The translations under genes and the position numbers were made by a program. A stretch of 64,000 bases of DNA from UBA1366 sp047602575 (GTDB taxonomy: Bacteria; Bacillota; Clostridia; Oscillospirales; Ruminococcaceae): assembly GCA_047602575.1 (NCBI GenBank), contig JASGGY010000007.1, forward strand, positions 62,001 to 126,000, given 5' to 3'. The notes under the pieces are model-generated. The model was not told the origin of the DNA, did not search any database, and saw only the letters and a program-made list of their open reading frames with translations. Positions 8,217-16,381 of this stretch are shown in pieces (position 1 is the stretch's first letter; every line of letters starts with the position of its first letter).

Positions 8217-8925
8217 CCGACGCACCCCCGTTTCCGGTGCGCACACCGATGATTTCGCCGTCCTTCAGCGTGATGATCCGCTCGCATTCCTCCGCAAGCT
8301 CCTGGCTGTGGGTAATCAGCACAATCGTCTTGCCCTGCTCGCGGTGCAGCCGGTGGAACAGGTTCATCACCAGATGACCGGTTGAGGAATCGAGCGCGCC
8401 CGTCGGCTCGTCGGCAAGAATAATCGCCGGATTGTTCGCCATGCTCCGCGCGATGGCGACGCGCTGCTTCTGCCCGCCGGAAAGCTCGTTTGACTTATGC
8501 TCGCCGCGGTCGGTCATGTCCACCATGCCCAAAAGGCTTTTTGCCCGCAGCGTGCGCTCATGCCGCGGCACGCGCGCGTACATCATCGGAAGCTCAACAT
8601 TTTTCAGCGCCGTGATACGCGGCACAAGGTTGAAGGTCTGAAATACAAACCCGATTTTGCCGCATCGGATGCGGGAAATCTCCTTGTCCTTCAGCGTGCT
8701 GATGTCCGTGCCGTCTAGGATATAGCTACCCTGTGTGGGCTTGTCAAGTGCGCCGATGATGTTCATCAGCGTGCTTTTTCCGCTGCCCGACGCGCCCACG
8801 ATCGCCACAAATTCGCCCTCATAAATCTTGAAGTCGATCCCGTGGAGAACCTCCAGCTCGCTGGGCGTACCGACAAAAAAGCGCTTGACAATGCCGCTCA
8901 TGTCGATCATGATTTTTCGTTCCAA
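8206..8925 (-). CDS. MacB/LolD-type ABC transporter ATP-binding protein
   Basis: 239 residues. Walker A GASGSGKS at 44-51, the Q-loop at 96, signature LSGGQ at 148-152 and Walker B IILADE at 168-173, followed by PTGALDS, typical of the MacB/LolD subfamily. It starts at TTG 8925, positioned behind AAGGGGGAAG; an in-frame ATG 15 nt later lacks such a site. It lies 13 nt downstream of the adaptor gene and overlaps the permease gene. Confidence 0.93.
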   Translation of the reverse strand: MERKIMIDMSGIVKRFFVGTPSELEVLHGIDFKIYEGEFVAIVGASGSGKSTLMNIIGALDKPTQGSYILDGTDISTLKDKEISRIRCGKIGFVFQTFNLVPRITALKNVELPMMYARVPRHERTLRAKSLLGMVDMTDRGEHKSNELSGGQKQRVAIARSMANNPAIILADEPTGALDSSTGHLVMNLFHRLHREQGKTIVLITHSQELAEECERIITLKDGEIIGVRTGNGGASDAV

Positions 8926-8938
8926 TTCTGCTTCCCCC

Positions 8939-10540
8939 TTATGACGGCATCTGACCGCCGCCGCTCGGACGATTGCCGCCGCCGAAATTGCCGCCGCCGC
9001 TTGGCATCTCGCCGCTGCCGCCCATTCCGCCGAAGTTCATCATGCCACCGCTCTGTGCGGTTTCGCCGTCCGCCGTTGTCGCGTCGATGGAAGTTTCATC
9101 CGCGCTGCTGCGCACGCTCGCACCCTCCGTTAAACCGTCGCCGCTGATGACAATGTAGTAATCCGTTTCCATGCCCGTTTCCACCGTCACCGGCTCAAAC
9201 GTGTCGCCGTTTTGCACATAGACCACCTTGTTGCCGCTCTCGTCCGTTCCCACCGCGTCATAGGGAACCACAAACACATCCTCCGCCTTTGTCACCACAA
9301 TGTCCGCGGAAACGTTCATGCCGATGAGCAGCCCCGTGTCAGCATCCGTCACCTTGATCTGCGCGCTGAACGTGGACGATGAGGTTGAGGAGGACGACGA
9401 GGAGGACATTCCGCCCTGTCCGGAGGTCGCCGTGGAAGCGATCTGTGAAAGCTGTGAAAGCTCACCGTTGATGATGGTTTCACCCGTTGCGTCGCTGGTG
9501 ATTTCCGCCGCAAGACCGGTTTTTAATTCCTGCACATCCGCCTCGTCGATGCTCACGGAGATCACCAGATTGTCCGGATCCTGTACAACAAACAGTGTCG
9601 AGCCGCTCTGCGCGTTCGAGCCGACCGTTGCGTCCACTTCGGTGATGATGCCGTCGCTTGTGGCGGTGATGGTGCAGTTTTTCAGCTGATCCTTCAAGTC
9701 GTCAAGCGTGTCGCTCTCGCCGGCTTCGTCAAGCTTTTCTTTCGCTGAATCCACGTTGTCCTGCGCCTTTTCATATGTATCCTTTAAGTTGTCAAGACTG
9801 TCAGACTTCTGTTCATAGCTCTGTTCGGCTTCGTTATAAGCCTTTTCCGCGCTGTCGTAATCCACGTTCTTTTTCGCCGCATCGAGCGCCTGTGATGCTG
9901 TGTTCAGCGCGTCGGCGGTTTTCTGCTTGTCGTCGGCGTCCGCCGTGCCGGCGTTGAGCTTGTAGCCCATCTTCTGATCCGCCGCATATGCCTTGTCATA
10001 AGCCGCCTGCTCGCTCTTGACGGAAGCCACCGCCGCGTCATAGGCTGCTTCTGCATCGTCAAGCGTGTCCTTTAAGTCCGCAAGCTCGCTCTTTGCGTCC
10101 GTGTATTTGACGGAAGCGTCGTCGCGGTCCTCTTTGGCGCTGTCATAGCTGTCCTGCGCCTCCTGTGAGGTTTTGGAAAGCGCATCCTCCTGCTTTTCGA
10201 TCTGTTCCTCAATTTCCGCGGTGTCAAGCGTGCAGATGGTTTCGCCCTTTGTCACTGCGTCGCCCTCCTGCACAAGCACCTCCTTGATTTCGCCCGAAAC
10301 TTCCGAGGAAATCTCTGCCACGCTTGCACTCGCCACCGTTCCCGTCACCGACACGCTGTCTGAAAGCGTTGTTTTCATCAGCCGCGTGGTGCGTGTGTAA
10401 GTCGCCGCCTCCACCGTATCTTTGTTTTTCCCGTAAAAATGCAGCCCGATGACCGTTCCGGTACCCGCCACAATCAACAGACAAAGCAAGCCGATGATGA
10501 GCCTTTTTTTCGAGCGCCGAACCCTCCTGATTCCTTTCAT
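8939..10540 (-). CDS. HlyD/MacA-type adaptor protein of the exporter
   Basis: 533 residues, longer than typical MacA. One N-terminal membrane anchor (~12-35), a first half-lipoyl segment (~70-110, VSGEIKEVLVQEGDAVTKGE), a long Ala/Asp/Lys-rich coiled coil (~110-290), a second lipoyl half (TSDGIITEVDATVGS), and a beta-barrel region carrying a serine run near residue 375. The C-terminal ~40 residues are a Gly/Met/Ser-rich tail of unclear role. First gene of the exporter operon; start ATG 10540 with AAAGGA. It links the permease to the envelope. It is preceded by phased repeats for the adjacent response regulator. Confidence 0.92.
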   Translation of the reverse strand: MKGIRRVRRSKKRLIIGLLCLLIVAGTGTVIGLHFYGKNKDTVEAATYTRTTRLMKTTLSDSVSVTGTVASASVAEISSEVSGEIKEVLVQEGDAVTKGETICTLDTAEIEEQIEKQEDALSKTSQEAQDSYDSAKEDRDDASVKYTDAKSELADLKDTLDDAEAAYDAAVASVKSEQAAYDKAYAADQKMGYKLNAGTADADDKQKTADALNTASQALDAAKKNVDYDSAEKAYNEAEQSYEQKSDSLDNLKDTYEKAQDNVDSAKEKLDEAGESDTLDDLKDQLKNCTITATSDGIITEVDATVGSNAQSGSTLFVVQDPDNLVISVSIDEADVQELKTGLAAEITSDATGETIINGELSQLSQIASTATSGQGGMSSSSSSSTSSSTFSAQIKVTDADTGLLIGMNVSADIVVTKAEDVFVVPYDAVGTDESGNKVVYVQNGDTFEPVTVETGMETDYYIVISGDGLTEGASVRSSADETSIDATTADGETAQSGGMMNFGGMGGSGEMPSGGGNFGGGNRPSGGGQMPS

Positions 10541-10669
10541 ACCCTTCGTCCTTTCTCAAATTTAGATGTCTGTGCGGCGGAGGGGAAAAGAAAACAGCTT
10601 CCCTTCATCTTCCGTCGGCACAGCGGTCAGACGCACACAAGCGGTGCGCCGTTTTTTGTACCTGTAGAA

Positions 10670-10724
10670 ATCATAAAGGGAAACTGCATCACAAATCAAT
10701 CAGAATTGCATCAAACCTGCATCA
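10670..10724 (-). promoter_or_regulatory. Four 11-bp-phased direct repeats and -10 element before the exporter operon
   Basis: On the plus strand TGCATCA occurs at 10685, 10707 and 10718, and a variant TCAATCA at 10696, so the units start exactly 11 bp apart (TGATGCA on the transcribed strand). A TATGAT -10 follows at 10675-10670, placing the -35 region inside the repeats. Tandem sites one helical turn apart are typical for OmpR/PhoB-family activators, and such a regulator is encoded next door (12233-12886). Binding is inferred. Confidence 0.7.
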
Positions 10725-10756
10725 TCCGAAACTTTCAGTCGCCTATCACACGAACG

Positions 10757-12223
10757 TCATAAACCGCCCTGCCCATCCGTTTTCGGGAACACCATCCGCA
10801 CCGTTGTGCCCATACCCGGCGCGCTTTTGAACTCCAGCGCCGCCCCGTGCAGCCGCAGAATCTCCGCGCACAGCGTCAGCCCCAGCCCCGCGCCGCCCTG
10901 CCTGCGCGCCCGCGACTTGTCCGCCATATAAAACGCTTCGGTGATGCGGGGAAGCTCTTCCGCCACCATCCCGATGCCGTTGTCGGTGATTTCCGCCGCA
11001 TAGCCCTGCGCCGTTTCATACCCGCGCACCGCAACCGCCCCGTCCGCGCGCCCCGCTGCCGCAACCGCCTTGCGCGCGTTGTCAAGCAGATTGAGCAGAA
11101 CCGTTTTCAGCAAATCCGCGTCCGCCGGAACAACCCGCTCCGCCGCTTCGCACGACAGCGCGATACCCTCCTGCGCAAATGTGATGCGCACCTGCTCCGC
11201 CGCGTCCGTGAGCAGCTGCGCCATGTCAGCCGCGCGCAGGGGAATGTCCACCTTTTTCAGCACAATTAAGTCGAGCAGCTTCATCGAAAGCTGCTCCAGC
11301 CGGCGGCTTTCCTCAAAAATATAGTTCGCAGAAAGCACCAGCCGCTCCTCATCCACCCGTTTTGAGCGCAGCAGATCCGCATACCCCATGATGGAGGTCA
11401 GCGGTGTTTTCAGCTCATGCGCAAAATTCCCCACAAAGCTTTCCTGCCGCCGCGCCGCATCCGTGAGGGCATCCACCGTTTGCTCCAGCTGCCCCGCCAT
11501 CGCGTTGAAATCCCGCCCCAGCACGCCGATTTCATCCCGCGTGCGGATTTCCACCCGTGTCGATAAATCGCCGTCAGCCATCCGCCGCGCCGCTGCGGAA
11601 AGCGCCCTGACCGGCTTCATCAGAAGCCCCGACGCCGCCGCAGCGAACAAACATGACGCGCCCGCCATCGCCCCCATCAGCCAAAGACAGGTCGTCACCT
11701 GCCGCGTACGGTTGCGGTCAAGCATCGCAACGCTGCGGAAATTTTCCGCGTAAAACACCGTGTTCATCACCCGGATCGGCGTGAGCGCATAGACATAGGT
11801 TTCGCCGTCCGCTTTGACCGTTCCGCTCACCGGCTTGCCGCCGTCGGGCAGGGGCGCGGCGGCGATGCCGTCCGTTGCCGGAGTGCTGATCCCGCTTAAT
11901 CCGCTGTCAATGAGCAGCGTGCCGTCCGCGTCATAAAGATTGAATGCCACGTTCTGCCGCGGGCGGTTCATCAGCTCCGTCTGCAGCTTCTCCCAAGTTT
12001 CTGCGGAAAGCTGCGCCGGATTGCTCAGATGCTGCGCCTGCGTTTCCATCGCAATCCGCAGCGAAAGCAGATTGCGCAGGTCGCCGCCGTCGTCAGCCGC
12101 TTGACGTTCCTCGCCGCGCACTGAGGAATCGTACCCCGCATCAATCAGATACCAGCTACCCAAACCGAAAAACACCGCGCTGATTCCCGCAATGCAAAGA
12201 AAAAGCTTCCAGAAAAACTTCAT
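10757..12223 (-). CDS. Membrane sensor histidine kinase
   Basis: 488 residues. Membrane segments at ~5-27 and ~180-203 flank a ~150-residue extracellular sensor region. HAMP covers ~203-257. HisKA has the phosphoacceptor H269 in NFAHELKTPLTS. The ATPase domain has an N-box (N382), DNGIGM (414-419) and GAGLGL (444-449), so all catalytic motifs are intact. Start ATG 12223 with AGGAG; it follows the response regulator by 9 nt. It probably phosphorylates that regulator, and its likely output is the exporter operon just downstream. Confidence 0.93.
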   Translation of the reverse strand: MKFFWKLFLCIAGISAVFFGLGSWYLIDAGYDSSVRGEERQAADDGGDLRNLLSLRIAMETQAQHLSNPAQLSAETWEKLQTELMNRPRQNVAFNLYDADGTLLIDSGLSGISTPATDGIAAAPLPDGGKPVSGTVKADGETYVYALTPIRVMNTVFYAENFRSVAMLDRNRTRQVTTCLWLMGAMAGASCLFAAAASGLLMKPVRALSAAARRMADGDLSTRVEIRTRDEIGVLGRDFNAMAGQLEQTVDALTDAARRQESFVGNFAHELKTPLTSIMGYADLLRSKRVDEERLVLSANYIFEESRRLEQLSMKLLDLIVLKKVDIPLRAADMAQLLTDAAEQVRITFAQEGIALSCEAAERVVPADADLLKTVLLNLLDNARKAVAAAGRADGAVAVRGYETAQGYAAEITDNGIGMVAEELPRITEAFYMADKSRARRQGGAGLGLTLCAEILRLHGAALEFKSAPGMGTTVRMVFPKTDGQGGL

Positions 12224-12232
12224 CCGCCGCTC

Positions 12233-12886
12233 CTAAATCTCAAGCCTGTAGCCGATTTTGTACACCGCCACGATCCGATCCTCCCAGCCGACCTTTTTGC
12301 GCAGCCGCTGAACGTGCAGGTCAATCGTCCGGCTGTCGCCCGCGTAGAAATCCCCCCACACGCGCTCATAAATCCGGTCGCGGAACAGTGCGATCCCCCG
12401 GTTGCGCACGAACAGCAGCAGCAGATCGTATTCCTTCGCCGTCAGCGCGACCGCGCAGTCGTCCTTTTTCACCACGCGCGAGAGCGTGTCGATCACAAGC
12501 CCGCCGAGTTCAACCACCTGTCCGTCCTTGTTGTAACGCCGCAGAACCGTTTCCACTCGCGCCAGCAGCTCGACCAGCTCAAAGGGCTTCGCGAGATAAT
12601 CCTCCGCCCCCAGCTTTAACCCCCGCACCTTGTCGTTCACATCCGCCTTCGCCGTGAGAAAAATCACGGGAATTTCCATCGGCCGGATGTATTCCATCAG
12701 CGCGAATCCGTCCAGCTTCGGCAGCATCACATCCAGCAGCACCAGATCCGGACGCAGCGTTTCCAGCAGCGAAAGCGCTTCCTCCCCGTCGCCCGCGCAC
12801 ACCGTGCGGTAGCCTGCATCTGTCAGGCTGATGCGGATCAGATTTGCGATCGCCGCCTCGTCCTCCACAATCAGAATTTCGTTCAT
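12233..12886 (-). CDS. OmpR/PhoB-family response regulator
   Basis: 217 residues. The receiver domain (1-~115) has acidic residues D9/E10, phosphoacceptor D52 (LLDVMLP), and the conserved T and K near 79 and 101 (FLTAK, KPF). The C-terminal winged helix (~125-215) ends with DLHVQRLRKKVG and YKIGYRL. The start at ATG 12886 is chosen because GGAAAGGAA precedes it and homology begins there; the frame extends 19 codons further without support. It is the first gene of the operon with the kinase. Expected targets are the direct repeats at 10685-10724. Confidence 0.93.
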   Translation of the reverse strand: MNEILIVEDEAAIANLIRISLTDAGYRTVCAGDGEEALSLLETLRPDLVLLDVMLPKLDGFALMEYIRPMEIPVIFLTAKADVNDKVRGLKLGAEDYLAKPFELVELLARVETVLRRYNKDGQVVELGGLVIDTLSRVVKKDDCAVALTAKEYDLLLLFVRNRGIALFRDRIYERVWGDFYAGDSRTIDLHVQRLRKKVGWEDRIVAVYKIGYRLEI

Positions 12887-12936
12887 CTTGGTGTTCCTTT
12901 CCCGAAAATCGGCGTTTTTTTGAAGTGTTCGCATAG

Positions 12937-12965
12937 TTGACATTCCGTCTGAAAGCGACTATACT
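12937..12965 (+). promoter_or_regulatory. Promoter of the DUF3795 gene
   Basis: TTGACA (12937-12942), 17-bp spacer, TATACT (12960-12965), 45 bp before the start at 13011. It points away from the two-component operon. Confidence 0.75.
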
Positions 12966-13010
12966 GGATTTGAATAAACCGGAATCCATCCGGCTGAAAG
13001 AAGGATTTTT

Positions 13011-13442
13011 ATGGAAAATAAGCTCATCGCGCCCTGCGGCATTGATTGCTTCAACTGTGAAATGTACGCGGACAACCTCACCGAAGCCTTTCAGGAGCGC
13101 TTGTCGAAATCCACCGGCATTCCCGCCGCGGAAATCACCTGCGGGGGCTGCACGGGAGGGGAGTACTGCCTGCTGTTAAAAGCCCGCGGTATGCGCTGCA
13201 AAACGCTCGATTGTGCCCGGGAAAAAGGTGTGGAATTCTGCTGCGACTGCGCGGAATTTCCGTGCGTGCATCTGATGCCGCTTGCGGATTCCGCCGGACG
13301 CGTTCCGCATAACATCAAGCTGTTCAACCTTTGCATGATCAAAAAGCTCGGCGCGGCGCGTTTCGCGGAGCAAGCCGGCAACGTCCGGCATACATACTTT
13401 AACCACAAGTTCGTCATCGGCGCGGGCGGCAGCGACAGTTAA
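13011..13442 (+). CDS. DUF3795-family cysteine-rich protein
   Basis: 143 residues with about 13 cysteines. The opening APCGIDCFNCEMY and the middle CGGCTGGEYC, plus FCCDCAEFPC, are the DUF3795 pattern, probably a metal-binding (zinc or iron) site, though the metal is unknown. It is a small soluble protein common in Clostridia with no established role. Start ATG with GAAGGA, transcribed alone from the promoter at 12937. Confidence 0.88.
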   Translation: MENKLIAPCGIDCFNCEMYADNLTEAFQERLSKSTGIPAAEITCGGCTGGEYCLLLKARGMRCKTLDCAREKGVEFCCDCAEFPCVHLMPLADSAGRVPHNIKLFNLCMIKKLGAARFAEQAGNVRHTYFNHKFVIGAGGSDS

Positions 13443-13498
13443 GCCGCTCCATCCCACCGCCGCGCGCGGCAGATCAGACTGTAGATAAACCCTAGTCA

Positions 13499-13549
13499 GG
13501 GGGCGCCGCCCCCCGACGCCTCCTGCCAAAGGGGGCATGCCCCCTTTGG
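13499..13549. repeat. REP-like double palindrome
   Basis: Two GC-rich hairpins in tandem: GGGGGC-GCC-GCCCCC at 13499-13513, then a perfect 24-bp palindrome at 13526-13549 (CCAAAGGGGG arm, CATG centre). It has the look of dispersed intergenic palindromes seen in GC-rich Clostridia. Only one copy is visible in this window, so the repeat nature is inferred. The spacer 13443-13667 holds nothing else I can support. Confidence 0.5.
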
Positions 13550-13667
13550 AAACCCGTCGTTTCAGGGATTATTCTTTGCATTGCTTAGTAGATTTGTGCT
13601 TTCACTGCTGCTTTGCGATTCCATTCGTGCGCTCGAAAAATGAGCATATACTTTTTCTTTGGTCTGT

Positions 13668-13704
13668 GCGCGGGAGGCAGAATGCTTCCCGCGCATTATT
13701 TTTT
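13668..13704 (+). terminator. Intrinsic terminator
   Basis: Stem GCGCGGGA (13668-13675) with TCCCGCGC (13687-13694), followed by ATTATTTTTT. Oriented to stop plus-strand transcription from the DUF3795 gene before the convergent GNAT gene. Confidence 0.7.
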
Positions 13705-13705
13705 A

Positions 13706-14125
13706 TCAAAGCCCTTTCATCAAAAACAGCTCCGCGTTTTCAATCAGCAGCGCAACGGTTTTGATCAAACACCCGCAGTCCTGATACCCATGCAGGTGAA
13801 AGAACCCCTGCACGCGTTCCTCCGCCATCGTCGAGGTCATTGCCAGCGCAAATCCCAGTTCTCGCAGCCGTGCTTCCCAAAGTGCAAGCACAGCACTTCC
13901 GATACCGGCATTCCGGTGCTCCTCCGTCAGGTAAAGCAGATTCAGAAACGGATATTCATCCCAGAACAACCCCCAGCGCAGCACGCCGACCGCTTCGCCG
14001 TGCAGAACAATGAACTGCACGCGTTCCTCGCGTACCTTGTTTTCAAATTCCTGCGCGAGGAGATGCCTGTCCAGCGTCTGCCAGAAACCGAACTCCTCCG
14101 CCAGCGCGTTTTTCAGCTCAACCAT
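13706..14125 (-). CDS. GNAT-family N-acetyltransferase
   Basis: 139 residues. The acetyl-CoA loop region reads LTEEHRNAGIGSAVLALWEARL (R/Q-x-x-G-x-G/A variant, RNAGIGS), followed by a C-terminal beta strand and GFFHLHGYQ, typical of small GNAT enzymes. Start ATG 14125 has GGAGGTG upstream and overlaps the preceding epimerase gene by 8 nt; the frame stays open for 66 more codons with no support. The acceptor substrate is unknown. Co-transcribed with the epimerase. Confidence 0.85.
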   Translation of the reverse strand: MVELKNALAEEFGFWQTLDRHLLAQEFENKVREERVQFIVLHGEAVGVLRWGLFWDEYPFLNLLYLTEEHRNAGIGSAVLALWEARLRELGFALAMTSTMAEERVQGFFHLHGYQDCGCLIKTVALLIENAELFLMKGL

Positions 14126-14990
14126 TGCACACCTCCGCGATGTAAGAATCGACCAGCCCGAAAATCCATTCCCGCACCTCTGAGAACCGGAAGCCCAGCG
14201 CCGCCGCCCTGTCTGTGTTAATCGAGAATGCCGGTTCGCCATTGTAAGGAGCGGGCGTTCCGTCCGGTGACAAAATCGCCGCACAGCTGGTCTTTTCCCG
14301 CACATACGCGAGAATTTCCGCAATCGTCACCGTACCCTGTGAAGCGGCATGGATTGCACCGGTAAAATCCTGTTCCGCCAGAAAAGCGAGAAACAGCCCC
14401 GCTTCGTCGCTGCGGATAAAGCTCATCGGCGCGTCCGCGTTGTCAATATGCATCGGCACGCCCCGCACCGTGTTTTCCGCGTAGAATTTCAGCCGCCCCG
14501 TGTAATCATCCCGCCCCAGCACAACCGGCATCCGCACCGCTGCCTTAACGACCTGCGGATAGCATTGGAACAGCGCCCGCTCCGCGCCCCGCTTGACCTG
14601 CGCATAATCGCTGTCCGCGCGGTTTTCCCACCGGAACGCGCCCCGCGCCGGATCAAAATCCGCCTCGGTCGTGTTCATGTGCTTCGGCTCATATACCGCC
14701 GTCGTGGACATGTAAAGATACTGCCCGCATTCCAGCACATCCAGCAAATACCGGATGTCATTGGAGCAGTACGCAATCTTGTCAATCGCTGCGTCGAAAT
14801 ACCGTCCGCCCAGCGCTTTACGTAGGCTGTCGGGGTCACAGCGGTTCAGGACGATGCGTTCCACACCATCCCCGAAGCCGTCCGGCGTCAGCCCGCGCGT
14901 CGCGATTGTCACGGTATGCCCGCGCGCAGCCAGCTTTTTCACCATCGGCACACCGAAAAACCGCGTCCCGCCGAGTACAAGAATGTTCAT
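14118..14990 (-). CDS. NAD-dependent epimerase/dehydratase-family (SDR) protein
   Basis: 290 residues of the extended SDR type. The N-terminal nucleotide site is LGGTRFFG (~5-12), followed by a basic TRG after strand 2 (NADP would fit). The catalytic area has STTAVYEP and YAQVK as the YxxxK motif. Relatives include mRNA-binding CSP41-like and putative sugar epimerases, so the substrate is not assigned. Start ATG 14990 with GGGAGGG; the six-codon longer frame lacks a site. It overlaps the GNAT gene. Confidence 0.87.
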   Translation of the reverse strand: MNILVLGGTRFFGVPMVKKLAARGHTVTIATRGLTPDGFGDGVERIVLNRCDPDSLRKALGGRYFDAAIDKIAYCSNDIRYLLDVLECGQYLYMSTTAVYEPKHMNTTEADFDPARGAFRWENRADSDYAQVKRGAERALFQCYPQVVKAAVRMPVVLGRDDYTGRLKFYAENTVRGVPMHIDNADAPMSFIRSDEAGLFLAFLAEQDFTGAIHAASQGTVTIAEILAYVREKTSCAAILSPDGTPAPYNGEPAFSINTDRAAALGFRFSEVREWIFGLVDSYIAEVCNG

Positions 14991-15035
14991 ATCTGCCCTC
15001 CCGTACATTCCGCCGCAATCAGCGGAAATACTAAA

Positions 15036-15656
15036 TTATACCGATTCAACTTGATTAATCATCCAATCTGATGTGTTGATTTTGTCGATGGTCGTATCTT
15101 GATGACCGTCATGAAACCATTTTAATATGATCTCTTCTTTTCCAAATAATACGCTTACACCACACTTATACGCGTAAATCCAAGGTTCATTAATGTCCGC
15201 AGTAATGCATGTGAAATTTTTCAGTTTTTGATAATCAACTTCTGGGCCATCCTGATTCCATTGTGATTTAAATTCAAAAATAACAGTATTCCATTTATTG
15301 CAGTTTCGTTTATGTATAATAATGTCTGGTCGAGCATATTGTTCTCCCATGCCATATCGCTTAGCTGATTCGCCGTTCTTATTGTATTCCATATCTATAT
15401 TTAGCATAGGGTGTTTAGTTAGAAATCTTTTTATAAAGTAGTGCCAGAAATACGAAACGATACAGACTTCGTTAATCTCGCGAGTTATCAAATCATAATG
15501 GTTCTTATAAACCCACTTTAAAGATGCTATTATCTGTGTTCGTACTACATGTACTACATCTTGTGTATCAATAGAATTACAAGAAAAATCTCCTACGCAT
15601 TTAAATGCCGAATCATTTTGAGGACAGTTAAAACATTTCACAACTTCGTTTGGCAT
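15036..15656 (-). CDS. Orphan protein with a PD-(D/E)XK-nuclease-like motif
   Basis: 206 residues, function unknown. An N-terminal Cys pattern (CFNCPQ...CVGDFSC) could bind metal. The middle has RPDIIIHKRN followed ~15 residues later by IFEFKSQ; the D...ExK spacing with hydrophobic strands matches the core of PD-(D/E)XK nuclease folds, but this rests on reading only. The gene is much more AT-rich than both neighbours, with AT-rich codons (ATA, TTA, AGA), which suggests recent transfer. No partner (methylase, helicase, toxin) is beside it. A role in defence or DNA metabolism is speculative. Confidence 0.65.
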   Translation of the reverse strand: MPNEVVKCFNCPQNDSAFKCVGDFSCNSIDTQDVVHVVRTQIIASLKWVYKNHYDLITREINEVCIVSYFWHYFIKRFLTKHPMLNIDMEYNKNGESAKRYGMGEQYARPDIIIHKRNCNKWNTVIFEFKSQWNQDGPEVDYQKLKNFTCITADINEPWIYAYKCGVSVLFGKEEIILKWFHDGHQDTTIDKINTSDWMINQVESV

Positions 15657-15753
15657 ATACGAACACCTTCAATATTTTTATTTTGATTTGGAAGATTGTT
15701 TTATATAATGTTGATCGTCTTTATTTGCTTTTTATACGTGAATATCTATAATT

Positions 15754-16362
15754 TTATTCACCCCGCAGCCAACTCTCCGCCCGCACCCAGTCCTCATGCG
15801 GATAAAGCACCCGTCCCGCGCTTTCCATGTAGTCCATATATGCCAGACACGCCGCTTGCGGTGAAATTTCCAGCGCCGCCGTAACCGCATCCCGAAACGG
15901 TGGCGCGCCGTCCTGATCCCATGCCAGCTTGTCCGCGAGAAACAGCGCCATTTTATATGTGTTTGCCCCCGCTTTGAGCGTCGAATGCACCGCGATGGGG
16001 GAGAGGATGTCCGCGTCCGTCACCTTGAACCACTCCCGCGCCGCAATTTCTGACAGCCGCTGGTGCAGAAGAAACGGAAACCGCTCCTCCGCCGCGCACA
16101 ACGAAAGTCCGTGCCGCTGCGCATACACAAGCATATCCTCCGCGCGGATTACGCTGCTCACATCGTGCAGAAGCCCCGCCGCAGCACATTTTTCCGCGTC
16201 CAGCCCAAGCCGCGCCGCAAGTACCTTGTTCTGCTCCGCCACCGCGCAGACGTGGGTAAAGGTGGTTTCTTTGCCGTTGGCGCAAAGCAGCGCTCCCACG
16301 TCCTCCCGCAGATTGCCGCACAGCGCCGGCAGCGTGATGTAGTCGAATTCTGCAAAAATCAT
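15754..16362 (-). CDS. HD-domain hydrolase, YqeK-like
   Basis: 202 residues. The HD-superfamily metal ligands are in order: H37 (FTHVCAV), H66-D67 (LLHDVSS), H100 (LLHQRLS), H126 (AVHSTL) and D144 (FLADKLAW). That six-ligand pattern and the ADK motif fit YqeK, which hydrolyses Ap4A symmetrically. The family assignment is firm, the substrate inferred. It is the third gene of a minus-strand run with two Nudix genes (gap 19 nt), a grouping of nucleotide-cleaning enzymes. The 97-bp gap downstream is AT-rich with no gene. Confidence 0.8.
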   Translation of the reverse strand: MIFAEFDYITLPALCGNLREDVGALLCANGKETTFTHVCAVAEQNKVLAARLGLDAEKCAAAGLLHDVSSVIRAEDMLVYAQRHGLSLCAAEERFPFLLHQRLSEIAAREWFKVTDADILSPIAVHSTLKAGANTYKMALFLADKLAWDQDGAPPFRDAVTAALEISPQAACLAYMDYMESAGRVLYPHEDWVRAESWLRGE

Positions 16363-16381
16363 ATCTGTTCCTCATTTTTAT

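Noticed and set aside
10685..10724. CRISPR-like short repeat array
   Set aside because: Units are 7 bp within an 11-bp period, without spacers; regulatory phasing explains them better.
13011..13442. Ferredoxin or 4Fe-4S protein
   Set aside because: Cysteine spacing fits DUF3795 rather than CxxCxxCxxxC clusters.
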